From assembly GCA_035772735.1 (NCBI GenBank), contig JASDFA010000001.1, positions 91,537,501 to 91,601,500 of the forward strand: a stretch of 64,000 nucleotides of DNA, read 5' to 3'. Below the pieces are notes generated by a model. That model was given only the letters and a program-made list of their open reading frames with translations. It did no database searches and was not told the origin of the DNA. This document shows, one piece after another, positions 13,268-26,858 of the stretch (position 1 is its first letter; every line of letters begins with the position of its first letter). The position numbers and the translations under genes were made by a program. The DNA comes from Datura wrightii (Eukaryota; Streptophyta; Magnoliopsida; Solanales; Solanaceae).

Positions 13268-16200
13268 TGTTACACCCCAAAAATCTTATTTATTTTGTTT
13301 GATAATTATTTAATGTTTATATGTCATATTAAGGGAATTATGGGTTGTAGGTTGTCCATAGGTGAGGAGGAAAACATGTGCAAAGGGAAAAGCGAAGAGT
13401 ATGTGAAGTTTATAAATAAGGGTCAACTTTAAATGGACATATCTCCAAATATATAATGATTCAGAGGTCCTATAGCCTATCAAATGAAAGGTATTTGAGT
13501 CTAGTTTACAGTGAAAAAAAAAACGATCGTCAATCGGAGTTCGGAGTAAAAAGTTATGCTCGTTTGAAGATAGCACTGTCGGCTGGAAAAGCGCCCATGC
13601 GCGCGGACGCCGAGACAGGCAGGCAGCAGGCGCGCGCGAAGGCACGTCGCATGGGCGCCGCACGCGGACACTTCCCAGCCTGCTTATATGAAGTAATTTT
13701 GAGCTAAAAAGCTCATTTTTACTCCGTTTTACCTCATTTTTTTTTCAAATTTCGCAAAATTAAAATCTCTAACCAATGGTGAAAACAAATCCCAGGTTAT
13801 AAATTGTATGGATAGGTCAAAATTTTTTATAGTCCAAGCTTGGAAAGTGTTTCTTATGTCGTGAGCTTCTAATCGTCGAGTTGTTGCATTTTTGGCTGCC
13901 AAGATGCGATGTTTTTGGGCAGTAGGGAGATGAAGTTCTACCTTCATATTGGTTAGAGTTGAGTACAAAAGGAGGTAGGCTTTTTTACTCTTTAAATTAT
14001 CATGAATTAACAAGTTATGTTGGAAGTGAAGTTGAAACTTATGTGTTGCTTGGGTGTGTATTGTTGCTACGGTTTGGCAGCATGGTTGCTACATTTTCGA
14101 AACAGAATTTAGCTGAAGAGGAACCCCATATGGGCAGGGGTTATACACAAGTGAAAGGTAAGTGTTCCTACTTGGTTTATCCGCTCAAATTCGCAAGCTA
14201 AAGTAAGGAAATGACATAAAGTCAATATGTGTTTTATGTGATATTTGATTGAGGTTTCTGCCCGTTTTTGGGAGGTTGTTACAGCTATATAGATGCTGGA
14301 ATTTTATCCAAAAAATGGAAGGAATACACCACACTTTTAGGGAGGTTAAACACCAAAAGCACGTAAGCGAAACTCTCTTGAATTGCCTCAAGTTTAAGAC
14401 GCCTAAGGTACGTAGGATTGCTGAAAATTATATTATGATGTGGCTGTTTGGTTGTACATTTTGGGACATGAATTGTGACTGGGAACTAGGCATAAACCAG
14501 TACTCACTCCATATAGTGTAAGTAAGGAAGTTGAAGGTGTCAGAGTTTCTAGCAAGCGGAAGAAATTGGCTAAAAAGACGCGACGAAGTGAGGTATGTAA
14601 TGGTGTCCTTATTCTTATTTTTCAAGCACGAAATCTTGTTGTTGATCGGGCCAATGTTCCTATATTTTGTGTTCCTATTGAGGCATACATGATTCTTCCC
14701 AAAGTATTAGAAATACTTCATAGAAACCTTGAAGAGTTAAATATGCTTGAAGTGAACAAACGTAAAGTGGAAGGCATATTGTTTGCGATTATCTTTGTAG
14801 TTGTAAATCGAGTCTGAAGTCCCCTCACCGTAGGCACCTTGAGTTGGTCCTTTATATTATTTCATGCATGGGATATCAAATGTGTTCAAAATTCTAGTTT
14901 CTATTTGAAATTGGTAAGAAGAGAAGATGATGTCACGCGAACGAACTTAACGCTAGAAAACAATTTTAAGCTAAATAAGGGTAAATGAGAACAACGAAAT
15001 GAAAATTCCTTACAATAGTTATCCACCCTCTTATGAACATGTTCTAAGGTATATAAGGCCTAGAGGAGATTCCTTGATTTCTCTCCCTTTATCTAACTGA
15101 CTAGTTAACGAGTTTCCGAACAAACTGTTACGTTGAACTTGAAATAGAACTCAAATGTGTAAATTATTGATATTTCTATGAAACCATCTTTATGGGCAGG
15201 TTATACCCAGTTTTTTAATGTTAGCAGGTTATACGAAAATAAGTATATATTTACGCTTATGCCTACGTTCAAGTTACACGCTAGGGCAACAAGAATTGTC
15301 TTTAGAGTGTCGCCGTAAATTTACTGTAACTCTTGTGCTATCTGAACCTCCTGAGAGTCGACAAGGAATTAAGTTAAATAAGTGATATAAATACGTTATG
15401 TGGTAATTATATAATGAATATTAGGTGACGATCTTGTATAAATCATCTAGAGTTGAACGTTTGTAAAATAGTAACTTAAGTTAAAGAGAAGCTCTCTGCT
15501 ATACCCCTAAACATTTATGTTAAGTTATTGATTCTAAGTGTTGAAATTGTCTTCCACGACCGAAAAGGGTGATCCTAGGAGCTTCTAATCCATTTATAAT
15601 GATGTAAGCTTTCGTAAGCTCCTCGGTTAATTACAAAGTTGTGAAAGTCAATCCTGCGTCGTCCGAATTATGGTTATAAGTCTTTATTTGCCTATAAGGC
15701 AGCACTTGGAGAGTTGCTTATGAATTCTCAAGTTGAACAAATCCAAATATCATATTCTTAAGTAATGTCTTCCGGTCCCTAAGTTATGTTGAAGTGTGTT
15801 ATGCTAATCTAAGAAGTTTTCAAGAGATCATATTCCGAGAATCATGCTAATGTCTCGATCAAGTATTTGAAGTTGCGTACCAGCCTAAGAACTTAAGTCT
15901 TTATATGTCTTTCCAGTAAGAAGTCTTTATGTATATAGTTTTCATACTATAACATACAGTTGAATTTTTTTCAGGTATATTTAAGTGACGCGTCTATATG
16001 TTTAGCTCTTGTTGAGTTATCAGTTGAATTTCCTAAATTCAGAGGAGAGATTCTCCCATGTACCAATGTTCCTAAGGTCTAAGTAAGTATAAGCACAAGC
16101 TATGAAAATAATCAGTTAATCTTAGAACTTCTAATCCCAGGAAGTCACCTGGAGGTCACTCAGCTAACTAAATACGAGTTTATACGTTATACAGAAGTCT

Positions 16201-17933
16201 CATACGTTGTATGTCTGTAATTCAGCTCTCATCTCTACGTATATGTTAAGCGTTATGACAATAACTCCAAGCTTCAAGTTATAGGTCCCATGTTTTCCTG
16301 CAAATAAGGTAAATGAATTGAGAACTGCATGTGTTCATCGACATGATAAGTTTGGCAATGAAATTCTAATCTATAGTTGTCGATACATGTAAAGGAACCA
16401 CCCTGTGGGCAGTATATATATGTAGTTCCCAGATATCGAAGGATTGTATAGAAATGGGAATCTTGCTTCTACTCAAGCGATACATTAAATTGGTAAGACT
16501 ATCTACAGGACATTGCTTGTAAGTCTACTAAAATTCTTATGTTGGCTAAACCTCCCGTAGGTTCGTTGAGTCACTAAATTGACATGTTTGTATATAATTT
16601 GACAGTTTTACGTGATATATGTGCATATTTGCTAATTTAACATGGTATATGTGCTCACTTGCATTTATATGTTATGAAAGAGACCGATTACGGCCACAGA
16701 TTAAGCATTTGTCATTTCAATGCTACGTATGTTAAATTGACTCAATATAAGCTTTATCGGCTCCATTCATGATTATGATTGAGAATATTTTTATTTTTAC
16801 CCCAGTATGACACACCTGCTGGAGATGTTTTATCTTACCCCGGTATTGTACACCGGCTGGAGATATTTTTATTTTACCCCGATATGGCACACCGGCTGGA
16901 GATATTTTTATAAGCATTTGTCATTTCAATGCTACATATGTTAAATTGACTCAGTATAAGCTTTATTGGCTCCATTCATGATTATTATTGAGAATATTTT
17001 TATTTTTACCCCAGTATGGCACACCTGTTGGAGATGTTTTATCTTACCCCCGTATTGCACACCGGCTCGAGATATTTTTATTTTACCCCGATATGGCACA
17101 CCGACTGGAGATATTTTTTTTTACGCCGGTATGGTACACCGGCTAGAGATATTTTTATTTTTACCCTGGTATGGTACACTGGCTGGAGATATTTTATTTT
17201 ACCCTGGTATAGTACACCGGCTGGAGGCATTTTTATATGGTTTTTATGGTCGGTTGGCCGCCAACATTACAATTATAGTTTTTCTTGTGCATTACTTGGT
17301 TGCATTTGCACTTCAGTATTGACTTATTGTCGGTTTCAGTTTCAAGGAATCCAGGTTGTTACTATTCCTTATTTCTAGCTCAGCTATCATTGCTATCTTA
17401 CATGTTTACAGTTTTCTACCTTACATACCAGTACATTTCATTCATACCGACGTCCCTTCGCCTAGGGACCTGCGTTCGTGCCGCAGGTGCAGGTAGAGGT
17501 CGGGATTGCCAGTTGCAATATCAGTTCGTGAGATTAGTGGATGTGTTGGTATGCTCCTTTCTTTCTAGAGCTAAGACTGGTTTTGTTTCAGTTAGAGTTT
17601 TGAGATGTAGTTATGGGTAGGTCTGAGTCCTGTTCCGACCATCAGTCAGTTTACTCTTTAGAGGCTTTATGGATTTAGTGTGTACAATGGTATTCAGTTT
17701 GTGGCCTTGTCGGCTTTTTGTTGTTTAGTTTGGCATACTCATAGCCTTGTTTGCATTTCAGTTGTTTACCCTGTATTATTAAGACACTATGGGTCCAGTT
17801 TGTGCTCCAGTTGATTATGATAGATGGCCTCGACGGCCTAAGTATTACAGTTACAGATGTCATATAGTCGGCTTCCCAGTTAGTCTGGTATGGGGAGCCA
17901 GTCGTGCCCTCCCCCCAGTTATGGGGCGTGACA
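13268..17933 (+). mobile_element. Large solo LTR, probably Ty3/gypsy (4.67 kb)
   Basis: It begins TGTTACACCCC and ends GGGGCGTGACA, so both ends are near-complementary TG...CA. A perfect 5-bp duplication, GAAAA, flanks it at 13263-13267 and 17934-17938. No primer site, polypurine tract or gag-pol lies inside, so this is one LTR left after LTR-LTR recombination. GC content is distinctly higher than in the flanks. Short frames within it have no recognisable domains. It contains a minisatellite at 16702-17232. Assignment to Ty3/gypsy, possibly the long-LTR Tekay/Del group, is an inference from length and ends. Confidence 0.8.
16702..17232. repeat. Nested minisatellite inside the solo LTR
   Basis: About nine units of roughly 36 bp share the core CACACCGGCTGGAGATATTT, three between 16795 and 16910 and six between 17003 and 17232. 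A longer segment starting TAAGCATTTGTCATTTC is itself duplicated at 16702 and 16911, a 209-bp period. Reading frames through the array are artefacts of the repeat. Confidence 0.85.
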
Positions 17934-17938
17934 GAAAA

Positions 17939-18631
17939 TACTCATTTTATTTCCTTTTTATGTGGTAAAATTTTAATTTTATTTTACTCAAATAAAAATA
18001 TCCACAAGCAAGTAGAATTAAGTTTTTCTTTGCACATTTAATTAATGTATAAATTAATTATTATAGTAAAATAATAAAAATATATATTAACTAATTCCTA
18101 AAAAGACATTCATTTACTCACTCTATTCGAAAATAATTTCAAGTTAAAAATTTTCGCTATTTTTAAAGATAATTTTAAAAATATATTTGATAAACCTTAA
18201 AAATTAATTTATAAGTAATGAATGTTGTTCATTATATATATACATATACACACACACACACACACATATAGTACTCCATTCTTCTATGAGTCATCTTTAT
18301 AAATAAAAATGAACTTAAAATTTGTCTCTTGTAATTTTTACCTCGTTCCATTATAATTATTCTATAAATGAACATAAGCTATATTAAATAGAGAAGATTA
18401 TACGTTTTTTATATTATTGAAAAAGATTTAGAATACATGTAATCCTTTTAGGTTAGTTGATTTTAGTATATTATAAATTATTCTTAGTTTAATAAATTAA
18501 AAAAAAATAATTTATTAGGAACTATAAATGAAAAACATTATTATTGTTCTTTATGTGCTTAGATGAGAAAAAAATTGAAATTTATTCAAAAATAAATAAA
18601 TTAAAACTTGCACTGCATTTCCTCATCTAGT
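17939..18631. mobile_element. AT-rich sequence ending in a Helitron-like 3' end
   Basis: No coding signal. The right part, about 18480-18631, is homologous to 25388-25552 (shared TTTATGTGCTTA and CCTCATCTAGT). It ends with CTAG at 18627-18630, but the hairpin seen in the other copy has decayed. A short CA/TA microsatellite lies at 18236-18272. Confidence 0.45.
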
Positions 18632-18761
18632 AATAATTATATAGAAGCATGAAGAGGAGGACGACCAAGGGTAAAAAAGTAAATTTGAATCTATTAATTA
18701 AGCACATTAGCTAATAACTATTGAATCTCTTTCTGTAGATCCCACTTTTCATTCAATTTCT

Positions 18762-18978
<217 letters not shown>

Positions 18979-19271
18979 CATTTTACAGAAGAGTGAAAAT
19001 TAGGATGATCAAGGGCAATTTTGAAATTCCATATCTAATCTATATTTCTTTTTAAAAAATCACATATTAAAACTTAAAAGTTTAATTTCTTTCATAAAAA
19101 AAAAATACAAAAACAGTAGAAAGTTCTATTACGCTTGATTTTTTCTTCTCTTTCTCCATTAAATTTATCTATTGCTTCTTTATTTTTACTTTAACTTTTT
19201 TATATATTTTTCTTTATTCAATTTTAAAAAGATAAAAAATAAATTATTATTTTATTTTATTTTTCTATTGT

Positions 19272-19509
19272 TCTATTATGTAGAAGAGTGAAGAGCTGAG
19301 AAGACCAAGAACAATTTTGTCAATTAACAAAATATCTAACTTAAACTCGTTAGTACATCATGCACAAAGGGTATTAAATTTTCAAAAAAATCAATCAAGT
19401 TCTATAAAATTTTAATGACTTTCCATGTATCTGAAGAGTAAAAAGAATCATGTTTACATTTTAAAATGTGGGGATTATATCTTATTTTCAAAAGGTTATA
19501 GAGCAGTTC

Positions 19510-19512
<3 letters not shown>
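19272..19512. repeat. Paralogue of the sequence at the lineage-C viral integration site
   Basis: Starts with a Helitron-like head (TCTATTG...TAGAAGAGTG) and matches 28021-28237 over its length, including AAAAAGAATCATGT and the TTCTTTTT leading into an ATT run. At 28.2 kb the same sequence leads into the expanded microsatellite and viral DNA. Here it leads into a short microsatellite and no virus, so it resembles the pre-integration state. Confidence 0.65.

Positions 19513-19593
<81 letters not shown>
19513..19593. repeat. (ATT)n-(AGT)n microsatellite
   Basis: About 15 ATT units followed by about 12 AGT units. A run of Ile and Ser codons through it is not a gene. Confidence 0.95.
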
Positions 19594-19611
19594 ATATATA
19601 CACTTTTTTGT

Positions 19612-20445
19612 TCTAATAAATATAAAAATAAATTAGTGTGGTAAAAAGAACAGTATATTGAATTAAGATCAAAGAATAAATAAGGATAATTTAATTAAAT
19701 TATTATTTTTTTAAAGTATAAAAAATCACATGATAAATAAAATGAACTGCGTGGAATACTTGAAATTAAAGTAAAGTAGAAATGTTCATTATATTTTAAA
19801 ATAATAGTTTTTCATTTAAATAGAGGATCAAATTTATATTTAATTTCATCTTAAATATTTAAAATTAATTTAAATATTTGAAATAATACAAGTTTGATTT
19901 AATTTTGAACTTATCAAATCAATTTTTGATTTTAAAAAAGAATATCTTAAGTCCAATTGCTCTATTTTGTTATTCTCTCACTTTAATAACATATTTTCTA
20001 TTCATAATATTAACTAAAATATTAAGTATAAAAAAATTATTATTCTAATTTTAAATCATAATTTATTTATTTTACATTTATTTTTATTCTAATAAATATA
20101 AAAATAAATTAGTGTTGTAAAAAGAATAGTATATTGAATTAAGATCAAAGATTAAATAAGGATCATTTAATTAAATTATTATTTTTCATATTTTTTGAAA
20201 GTATAAAAAATCACATGATAAATAAAATGAACCACATGGAATACTTAAAATTAAAGTAAAGTAAAACTGTTCATTATGTTTTTAAAATAATAGTTCTTCA
20301 TTTAAATAGGGAATCAATTTTATATTTAGTTTCATTTTAAATATTCAAAATTAATTTAAATATTTGAAATAATACAAGTTTGATTTAATTTTGAAGTTAT
20401 CAAATCAAATTTTAATTTTAAAAAATATATTACTTAAGTCCAATT
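19612..20445. repeat. Direct repeat pair, about 340 bp each
   Basis: The blocks 19612-19953 and 20092-20445 match closely, both starting near CTAATAAATATAAAAATAAA and ending near CTTAAGTCCAATT, about 480 bp apart. AT-rich and non-coding. They could be remnants of two copies of one element or a local duplication. Confidence 0.7.
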
Positions 20446-21394
20446 TACGTATATTGACAATAAAATATCTTTATATTTTCAAATTTATCAAATTAAATTT
20501 AATTAATTATAATTGATTACTTACTTTATTTTTTCAAGTTATCAATTAATATTTAATATTGCTATTTTTTTTTGTCTAAACAAGAATTGAAAAAGAATTT
20601 CTTTTATATCAAGTTATCTCTTTGAAGAAATATTACTAAATCCCATAAAAATATTATATTTGAGGAATTTGAATTTTCACAACCTTTATATTCGTATAAA
20701 AAACTAATAAAATAAAATTTTGTATATAGAATACGAACAATTAGATTGATCATATTTTTAACATATAATTTCTATTATATAGAAAAGTCATAATAAAATT
20801 GACCAATGACATTTTTGAAAATCTATTTTCATTTAAGGGAAAAATTATAATTACAACATTAATGGTTAAAATGAAATTACAGAAGGATCTATATATTTTT
20901 TTTAAACCCACAAAAAATCTTATTCCATGTGTGTGCCTAGAGTACACATACCATGCAAACTCTTTTATTTTTTATTTTTTATATCATGGTATCAATTTTT
21001 ATTTTATTTATTAAACATAATCATATCATAAATATTAAGATAAGTATTTCAATTTATTTATAATAATTTTTTACTTTCATATTTGATTATTCTATGAAAT
21101 TATAGTAATTAATAATGAATCTATTGATATTTACAATATTTTTTATTTCATCCACGCTCTTTAAAAATAAATTTTGAAATTCGAAATGTTCATATATTTA
21201 AAGGTAATTTAAGAAGTAGGTTTTTGATAAACATCAATATATTTAATTCTTGTTTGAATTTAATTATTTGTGTGTTGGATATTTAAAAATTTAATTCAAG
21301 TTACGAATTTGTTCATATTATACCGGGAGGATAAAAGTTATAAGTTTAATCGATGTGAGAATCTAATATATATAATATCTACTTAATAAAAGGG
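20446..21394. other. AT-rich intergenic sequence, one Helitron-like head
   Basis: No gene seen. A Helitron-like head, TCTATTATATAGAAAAGTC, starts at 20771. The longest frames are under 75 codons, on both strands of the same AT-rich DNA, with no recognisable domain. Confidence 0.5.
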
Positions 21395-22345
21395 TTAAAA
21401 TGCCCTTACACGGTATGAAATTGGACAAAAGTATCCTCTGTTAATAATTCGGTCCAAAAATATCCTTATCGTTAATAGTTTGGTTCAAAAGTATCTTTGC
21501 CATTTAGTATTTTGTTAAAAAATACTTTCTGCTATTATTTTTGGTCAAAATATATTTCTCCTAATAAGCATATTATTTTTTTATTTTTAAACACATTATT
21601 TTTAAAAAGTTATTTTCTAATTTATTTTCTTTTGAAGTTTCTTTAACTAATAAAAAAATAGAAGTAATCCTTTTTCTTCTTAATCTCATTTTATCAATTA
21701 AAATAGAATAACTCTATGTACTTTTTAAAATGATAATATAGGTCATTTATGTAAGATCCTTCTCATTATTAATTCTCATTTAGTTAATGATAAAATTATT
21801 TTTCCTAAAAAATAGAAAATATTTTTATTCCTTAATCTTTTTCAAATTGAAGTAGGATAAACATTTTCTAATATATTTCTTGATCTTAAAGTTAAAATGA
21901 AACAAAGGATCAATAATAACTCTATCAACGATATTTTAAAGATATTTTGTTATTTGAAGGAATGTAATAAATTTTTGTGTTTTATGACACTATAATTATT
22001 GCACCTCATCTTTAAAATCAAGAATTATATTACCAAATGGTCATCCTTCTGACATTAGGGAAAGTTGAGAAATAAAAATATCTTCTATTTTATTTAAGGA
22101 ATTAACTTTATCATCATCTAAACAAAAATTAATAATAGGTTACTATAATCTTATATATATGAAAATTAATATGGGGTTACAATATTTTAATTTAGAAAAG
22201 AATGTGTTAAAAAAATAATACGTTTGTTAGAAAAAGTATTTTGATCCAAAATTAATAATAGGGACATTTTGGACCAAACTATTAACCAGAGGCTTTTTTC
22301 TTTGATTTTGCATTGTTCAAAAATATTTTTGCTCATTTTTGTATA
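21395..22345. mobile_element. Foldback / long-TIR non-autonomous element, copy 2
   Basis: Homologous to 8541-9600. The left end has GAAATTGGACAAAAG and CTGTTAATAATTCGGTCC near 21418-21465. The right end has the complementary GGACCAAACTATTAACCAGAGG near 22270-22291. No coding capacity. Edges are approximate. Confidence 0.55.
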
Positions 22346-22794
22346 TACTTTCTCTTTCTACAATAAATATCCAACAATCAATAAATTCTCTTTAACATTA
22401 TAATGAAAAGTAACATCTAATATATATTCTCTCCATTTTGAAATAAATAGTATTTTTAGCTTGGGTACACCTATTAAGAAAACTACTCATTCCTATAAAG
22501 TAGAATGTATTTTTAATAAATATCTTGAAAAGATGTAGCTCTTTGGTATTTTTTTGACTATGTAATTTTTTTTAATTAAATAAGAACAAAATTGGAAGAA
22601 CATCATTAATATCTAATTCATTAGGTGAGACACCACTTATTCTGAAATGAAATAAAAAAATCAAAACGCCACTTATTTTGAAATAGAAAGAGTATATATC
22701 TTATATCCTTAAAATATATAATTTTATTTACATTTACTTCTATGTTTAAGAAAATTGCATATATTTACACTCTAAAAAATTTAAAAGGTATATG
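22346..22794. other. AT-rich spacer, nothing recognised
   Basis: No ORF, RNA gene or clear repeat seen between the foldback element and the second solo LTR. Confidence 0.5.
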
Positions 22795-22799
22795 TATAA

Positions 22800-25104
22800 T
22801 ATAATACCCCGAAAAGGACTAAGAATACACCGGGGAGTTGAATTTGAAAAGTGCAGAAAACTGAAAGAAAATCACAGGACGGGCGACTCAACGACTCTTG
22901 GGTGGATACCACGAGTCGTCGGAAGCAATCGTGGATTGGGGGGTTCAGCGAAGCAGTGGTGACAACGGATGGTGTAACGACTCGTTGTCAGGAACAACGA
23001 GTCGTTGTTACCAATCGTTAAGGATTGAGCTTAGACTGAGGGAGAAACAATGGGGCATCCTACGATTCGTGGTGAGAAGTAACGGTCCGTTGTTTCTAGT
23101 AGTTGTTTGAGGGTTGAGAATTTCAGTGCATACAATGGAGAGACCATGACTCGTTGGATGCCACCACGAGTCGTGGTGGGGCTCGTGGAAAGGAAAGTCA
23201 GATTGGTCAAGGGGTTGACATCGGTTGATCCAACGATTTGTTGATTGAAGCAATAACTCGTCCTGACGAGTCGCGGGAAGAATCTGAGGATGTCATGAGG
23301 CAGTGGACCCAACGACTCAATACCACGAGTCGTGGTTTTGTGCAACGACCCGTTGGATCAGTTGTTGGTCTATCCGGAGCAGTTTTCAGGAAAAATTTTA
23401 TTAAGGGAATTTTCGACTTTTCCATGTTTTAAGACCCTAAACTATGTCGTTTTGTGTATTTTTCTGAGTATGTTAAGATGAGTTAAGTCCCTAATGCATA
23501 CCCTTTCCCATGCAAGAGCTTTAGAGGGGTTTTAGGGAGATTGAAGGTTTTCTTCCCCAAGTTTCCATCAATTTCTTTGTGGGTATTCAAGGATTTTCGA
23601 ATAAACACATTTCCAGGTATGTAGGGTTTTAGAATGGGTGAAATCCTTTCACACCCATGCCCAGCTTTCGATTTAAATCATGAATTCACCTATTCAAGTT
23701 TTATGGGATTTTATCCAAAAAGCATGAAAATGTGATTTCTCTTTATGGGTTTGATTTAATTGAGTTTTAATTATTTAATTATGAATGATGGGCATGTTTT
23801 ATATTGTTTTCTTTAAAATCATGTTTCAATCTTTTAAATCGAAAATGTCCATTTAGTGAAGGTTCATGAAAGTTATGATTTACGATGGATATGCAATATT
23901 TTGAATTTATTAATGACGGAAAAACATGAATTCAAGTTACTCATGTTTATGAGCATATTTTGAAAGAATTGAATATGATGAAGTATTGGGCAATGCCCAC
24001 ATGTCGAAGAATGATTTATGATTTATGAAGCGAATTACATGATTTATCGATTTATGATGTTGGCCGATGAAAAAGGCCTATGATTCTTGGCTAAACATGT
24101 TTTAAAGGGGATCAATGATGATAAATGTTATATTTTAGCCAATGAATCTTAATGAATGATATTATTGATTTACGTATGAGCCTATATGCATGTTTTTGGA
24201 AGCCGTGTCCAGCACCGAGCAGCCCGATGTTCAAAGGACTACGCCGGTGTCTCATAACCACGTGACACCATGGGTTTCTAAATGTTATGATGTATTGATA
24301 ATGATCCCCTCAAATGTGATATCACGCCTAATGCACGACCCTCACCTGGCAAGCCAGGGTCGGCTCTGGCCATTTGAGTGAGATAGTGGGCCATCATGAA
24401 AGGCTTTACCACGACGGTGCCAATTATGACGAGTCCTCCCATTGTTCCGCATGTTTTATGCATTGTTATATCTATGTTATTGGCTCAAGTTATGTTTTGA
24501 TAACGTTTACTTACGATTATGATTATGAACGCTTTATAAATGATTTGAAAGCTTTGAGCCTTATGTTTTCTTACGGAATTTATGATATATGCATGATGTC
24601 CTTCTCCTACGTTTATTTATGAGTTTTATTTCACTTTTAAATGCCAGTTTTACTTACCTTTCATACTCGGTACATTCCACGTACTGACCGCATACCTTCT
24701 ATGTTGTATCGTTTCATGATACAGGGTCCGAATCTCAAGTTCATCCTCATCCTTAGTTCATCTCAGCTTACATTCTCAGCTTATTGGTGAGTCCTCATGT
24801 TTCGAGGGCTGTTTGACAGACTTTATGTTATCTTATATTTCAGTAATGTTTGGGTTAGTTGGGGATGTTGTCCCATCAATCCATCGTATATTTTGGAGGC
24901 TCTCAGACAATGTGTAGTATTCAGTTCATGTGTATTCTTAGTATCTTCTGGTGTTATGTTATGTTTACGTTTCCGCTTGTTTATGCTAAGTACTCCGTTT
25001 TATTAATTGAGATTAGACGTATGCATGTGTCATGGGTCGACTTGGGGTCTCTCGGGGTTCCTTGTCCCGTGTCTATGATTCGGGTGTACATCCGGATCGT
25101 GACA
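22800..25104 (+). mobile_element. Second solo LTR, probably Ty3/gypsy (2.3 kb)
   Basis: It starts TATAATACCCCG, apparently a TG to TA change at the first dinucleotide, and ends CGGATCGTGACA. A perfect 5-bp duplication, TATAA, flanks it at 22795-22799 and 25105-25109. No internal domain is present. GC content exceeds the flanks. The first 560 bp hold a cluster of ACGAGTCGT palindromes. Frames inside have no recognised domains. Confidence 0.75.
22870..23360. repeat. Cluster of ACGACTCGT / ACGAGTCGT palindromic motifs
   Basis: At least ten motifs related to CGACTC or GAGTCG occur in both orientations, for example near 22888, 22910, 22978, 22998, 23147, 23168, 23257, 23268, 23313 and 23328. Many pair into short hairpins in the LTR promoter-proximal part. 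Confidence 0.7.
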
Positions 25105-25109
25105 TATAA

Positions 25110-25552
25110 ATTATCATATCTAGCTTTAATTTATATCATACTAATAATTGTCAATGTCTTTTAACTTTTTAGTGAAAGTACTATATTGTCTCATTTGATA
25201 CATAAATCTCTTTTGAAACTATTTTGTTATTTATTATACTAAACCTTAATTTTAGTTATACAAGACATAAATTAAAGTAATCATATTTTTTTCTTTTCAT
25301 CTTCTATGATCACATAATGATTTTTTAAATTTTTTTATTAATACATAAGTAGTTAATATATTTAATATATTATAACTTATTTCTTAGTTTAATAAATTAA
25401 AAAAATAATTTATTAAGAAGTATAAATGATGAACCTTATTATTGTTTTTTATGTGCTTAAATGAAAAGAATAAAAATTAAATAATTTTATCCAAATATAA
25501 ATAAATAAAACTACAGTGTTGGGCCCGTAAACGGACCCTTTCCTCATCTAGT
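25110..25552 (+). mobile_element. AT-rich DNA ending in a Helitron-like 3' terminus
   Basis: The final part has a strong hairpin, GGGCCCGT-AA-ACGGACCC at 25521-25538 (8-bp stem, one mismatch), then CTAG at 25548-25551 followed by T. Homologous to 18480-18631. No genes. Confidence 0.6.
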
Positions 25553-26858
25553 TTCTACTTCTATAATATAGAAAAGCCTTAAATGGACGACCAAGGGCAG
25601 CTTTGAAATTTCACATTTAATTCATAAATATTTTCAAACAAAAGAACACATGTTAAAATTTAAAAGTTAGATATTCTTTCAGAATAAAAATGTAAAAACA
25701 CTAGAATGTTCCATTCCTCTTGATTTTTTCTTCTCTTTCTCCCTTAAATTTATTTATTGCTTCTTCACTTTTTACTTTAACTTTATAGTATATTACTATT
25801 TATATTATTATTATTTATTTCTATTTTTTCTATTATCTTTTTATTATATATTTCTATTTTATTTCTATTATATAGAAATGTGATGAGGAGGATGACCAAT
25901 GGTATTATAGTCATTTTACCTATAGATTATTCATCTTTTTTCCTTTCTAAGCCTCAAAGCTTAATAAAATCAAGGGAATAATAGTAATTTCAAAGTATTT
26001 GAATCTCTTCTGATGGAACCCATTATCCATTCAATCTAGATCCTTCTTTAAATAGATTATTTCTCACTATTTAAACCAAAAAAATAATTCCAAATGAATT
26101 GTCTTATGTAGTTCTTTTAACTATAAATTATTTCCTCCGGGCGTCGGCTATCTTTACTTGTCCAGTATGACTTGGCACACCCTTAAAGAGAAATAAATGA
26201 AATAATAATTTTACTATATCACCTTTTAAATATAATGAATTCAATATTTTGAAAATGCCATAATTAATAATGAGGGTAAATTAGGAACTAAGTGATAAAC
26301 TATATCTTAATTGTTCTACGGATTTTATTATCTATAAGATTTGAAGTAATATTATAATTTCCCCTCATCTTTTATAATGTTATAAAAAATAATATGGTTC
26401 ATTTTAACTTTCAACAAGTAAGTCATTATTTTTACTGATTAAACACTTGCAATTTGAATTTGTGTGTTTCAAAATTAATTTATAGATGATTGATTTATTT
26501 TTTGCTTCGTCTAACCCTATGAAATTTGTAATATAAATAACAACTATAATGTTTCTAGAAAATATAATGCAAAAAAATATCATTAATATCAGTTATTTGA
26601 TATAATGTATGTGTTTAACATAATGTTAAATGAATATGAAATCAATTTTCACAACTTAAACAAGTTATAAATTATTAATTAATTTTATAAAAATAAAAAA
26701 GACAAGTTATTGTATTGTATGATTTCCGTTATCATTCTCAATCGTTACACAATTTAAATATTTATGATTAATTTATTTTTTAAAAAATAATTAAATATCT
26801 ATAAATATTATTTAATAATGTAATGTTGGGCCGGTGAACGGACCTTTTCATGTCTAGT
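25553..26858. mobile_element. Helitron-like elements ending at a hairpin-CTAGT
   Basis: Heads are visible near 25555 and at 25864 (TCTATTATATAGAAATG). The region ends with a hairpin at 26829-26844 (GGCCGGTGAACGGACC type) and CTAG at 26854-26857. The interior is AT-rich with no coding signal. Confidence 0.5.

Noticed and set aside
13310..14817. Short frames in a GC-richer segment that could pass for host exons
   Set aside because: They lie inside the TSD-flanked solo LTR, overlap on both strands and lack recognisable domains.
16732..17378. Several 60-120 codon frames in both directions
   Set aside because: Produced by the 36-bp minisatellite in the solo LTR; repeating peptides follow the repeat unit.
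22898..25164. Frames of 60-105 codons resembling a small host gene
   Set aside because: Inside the second solo LTR, with overlapping frames on opposite strands and no domains.
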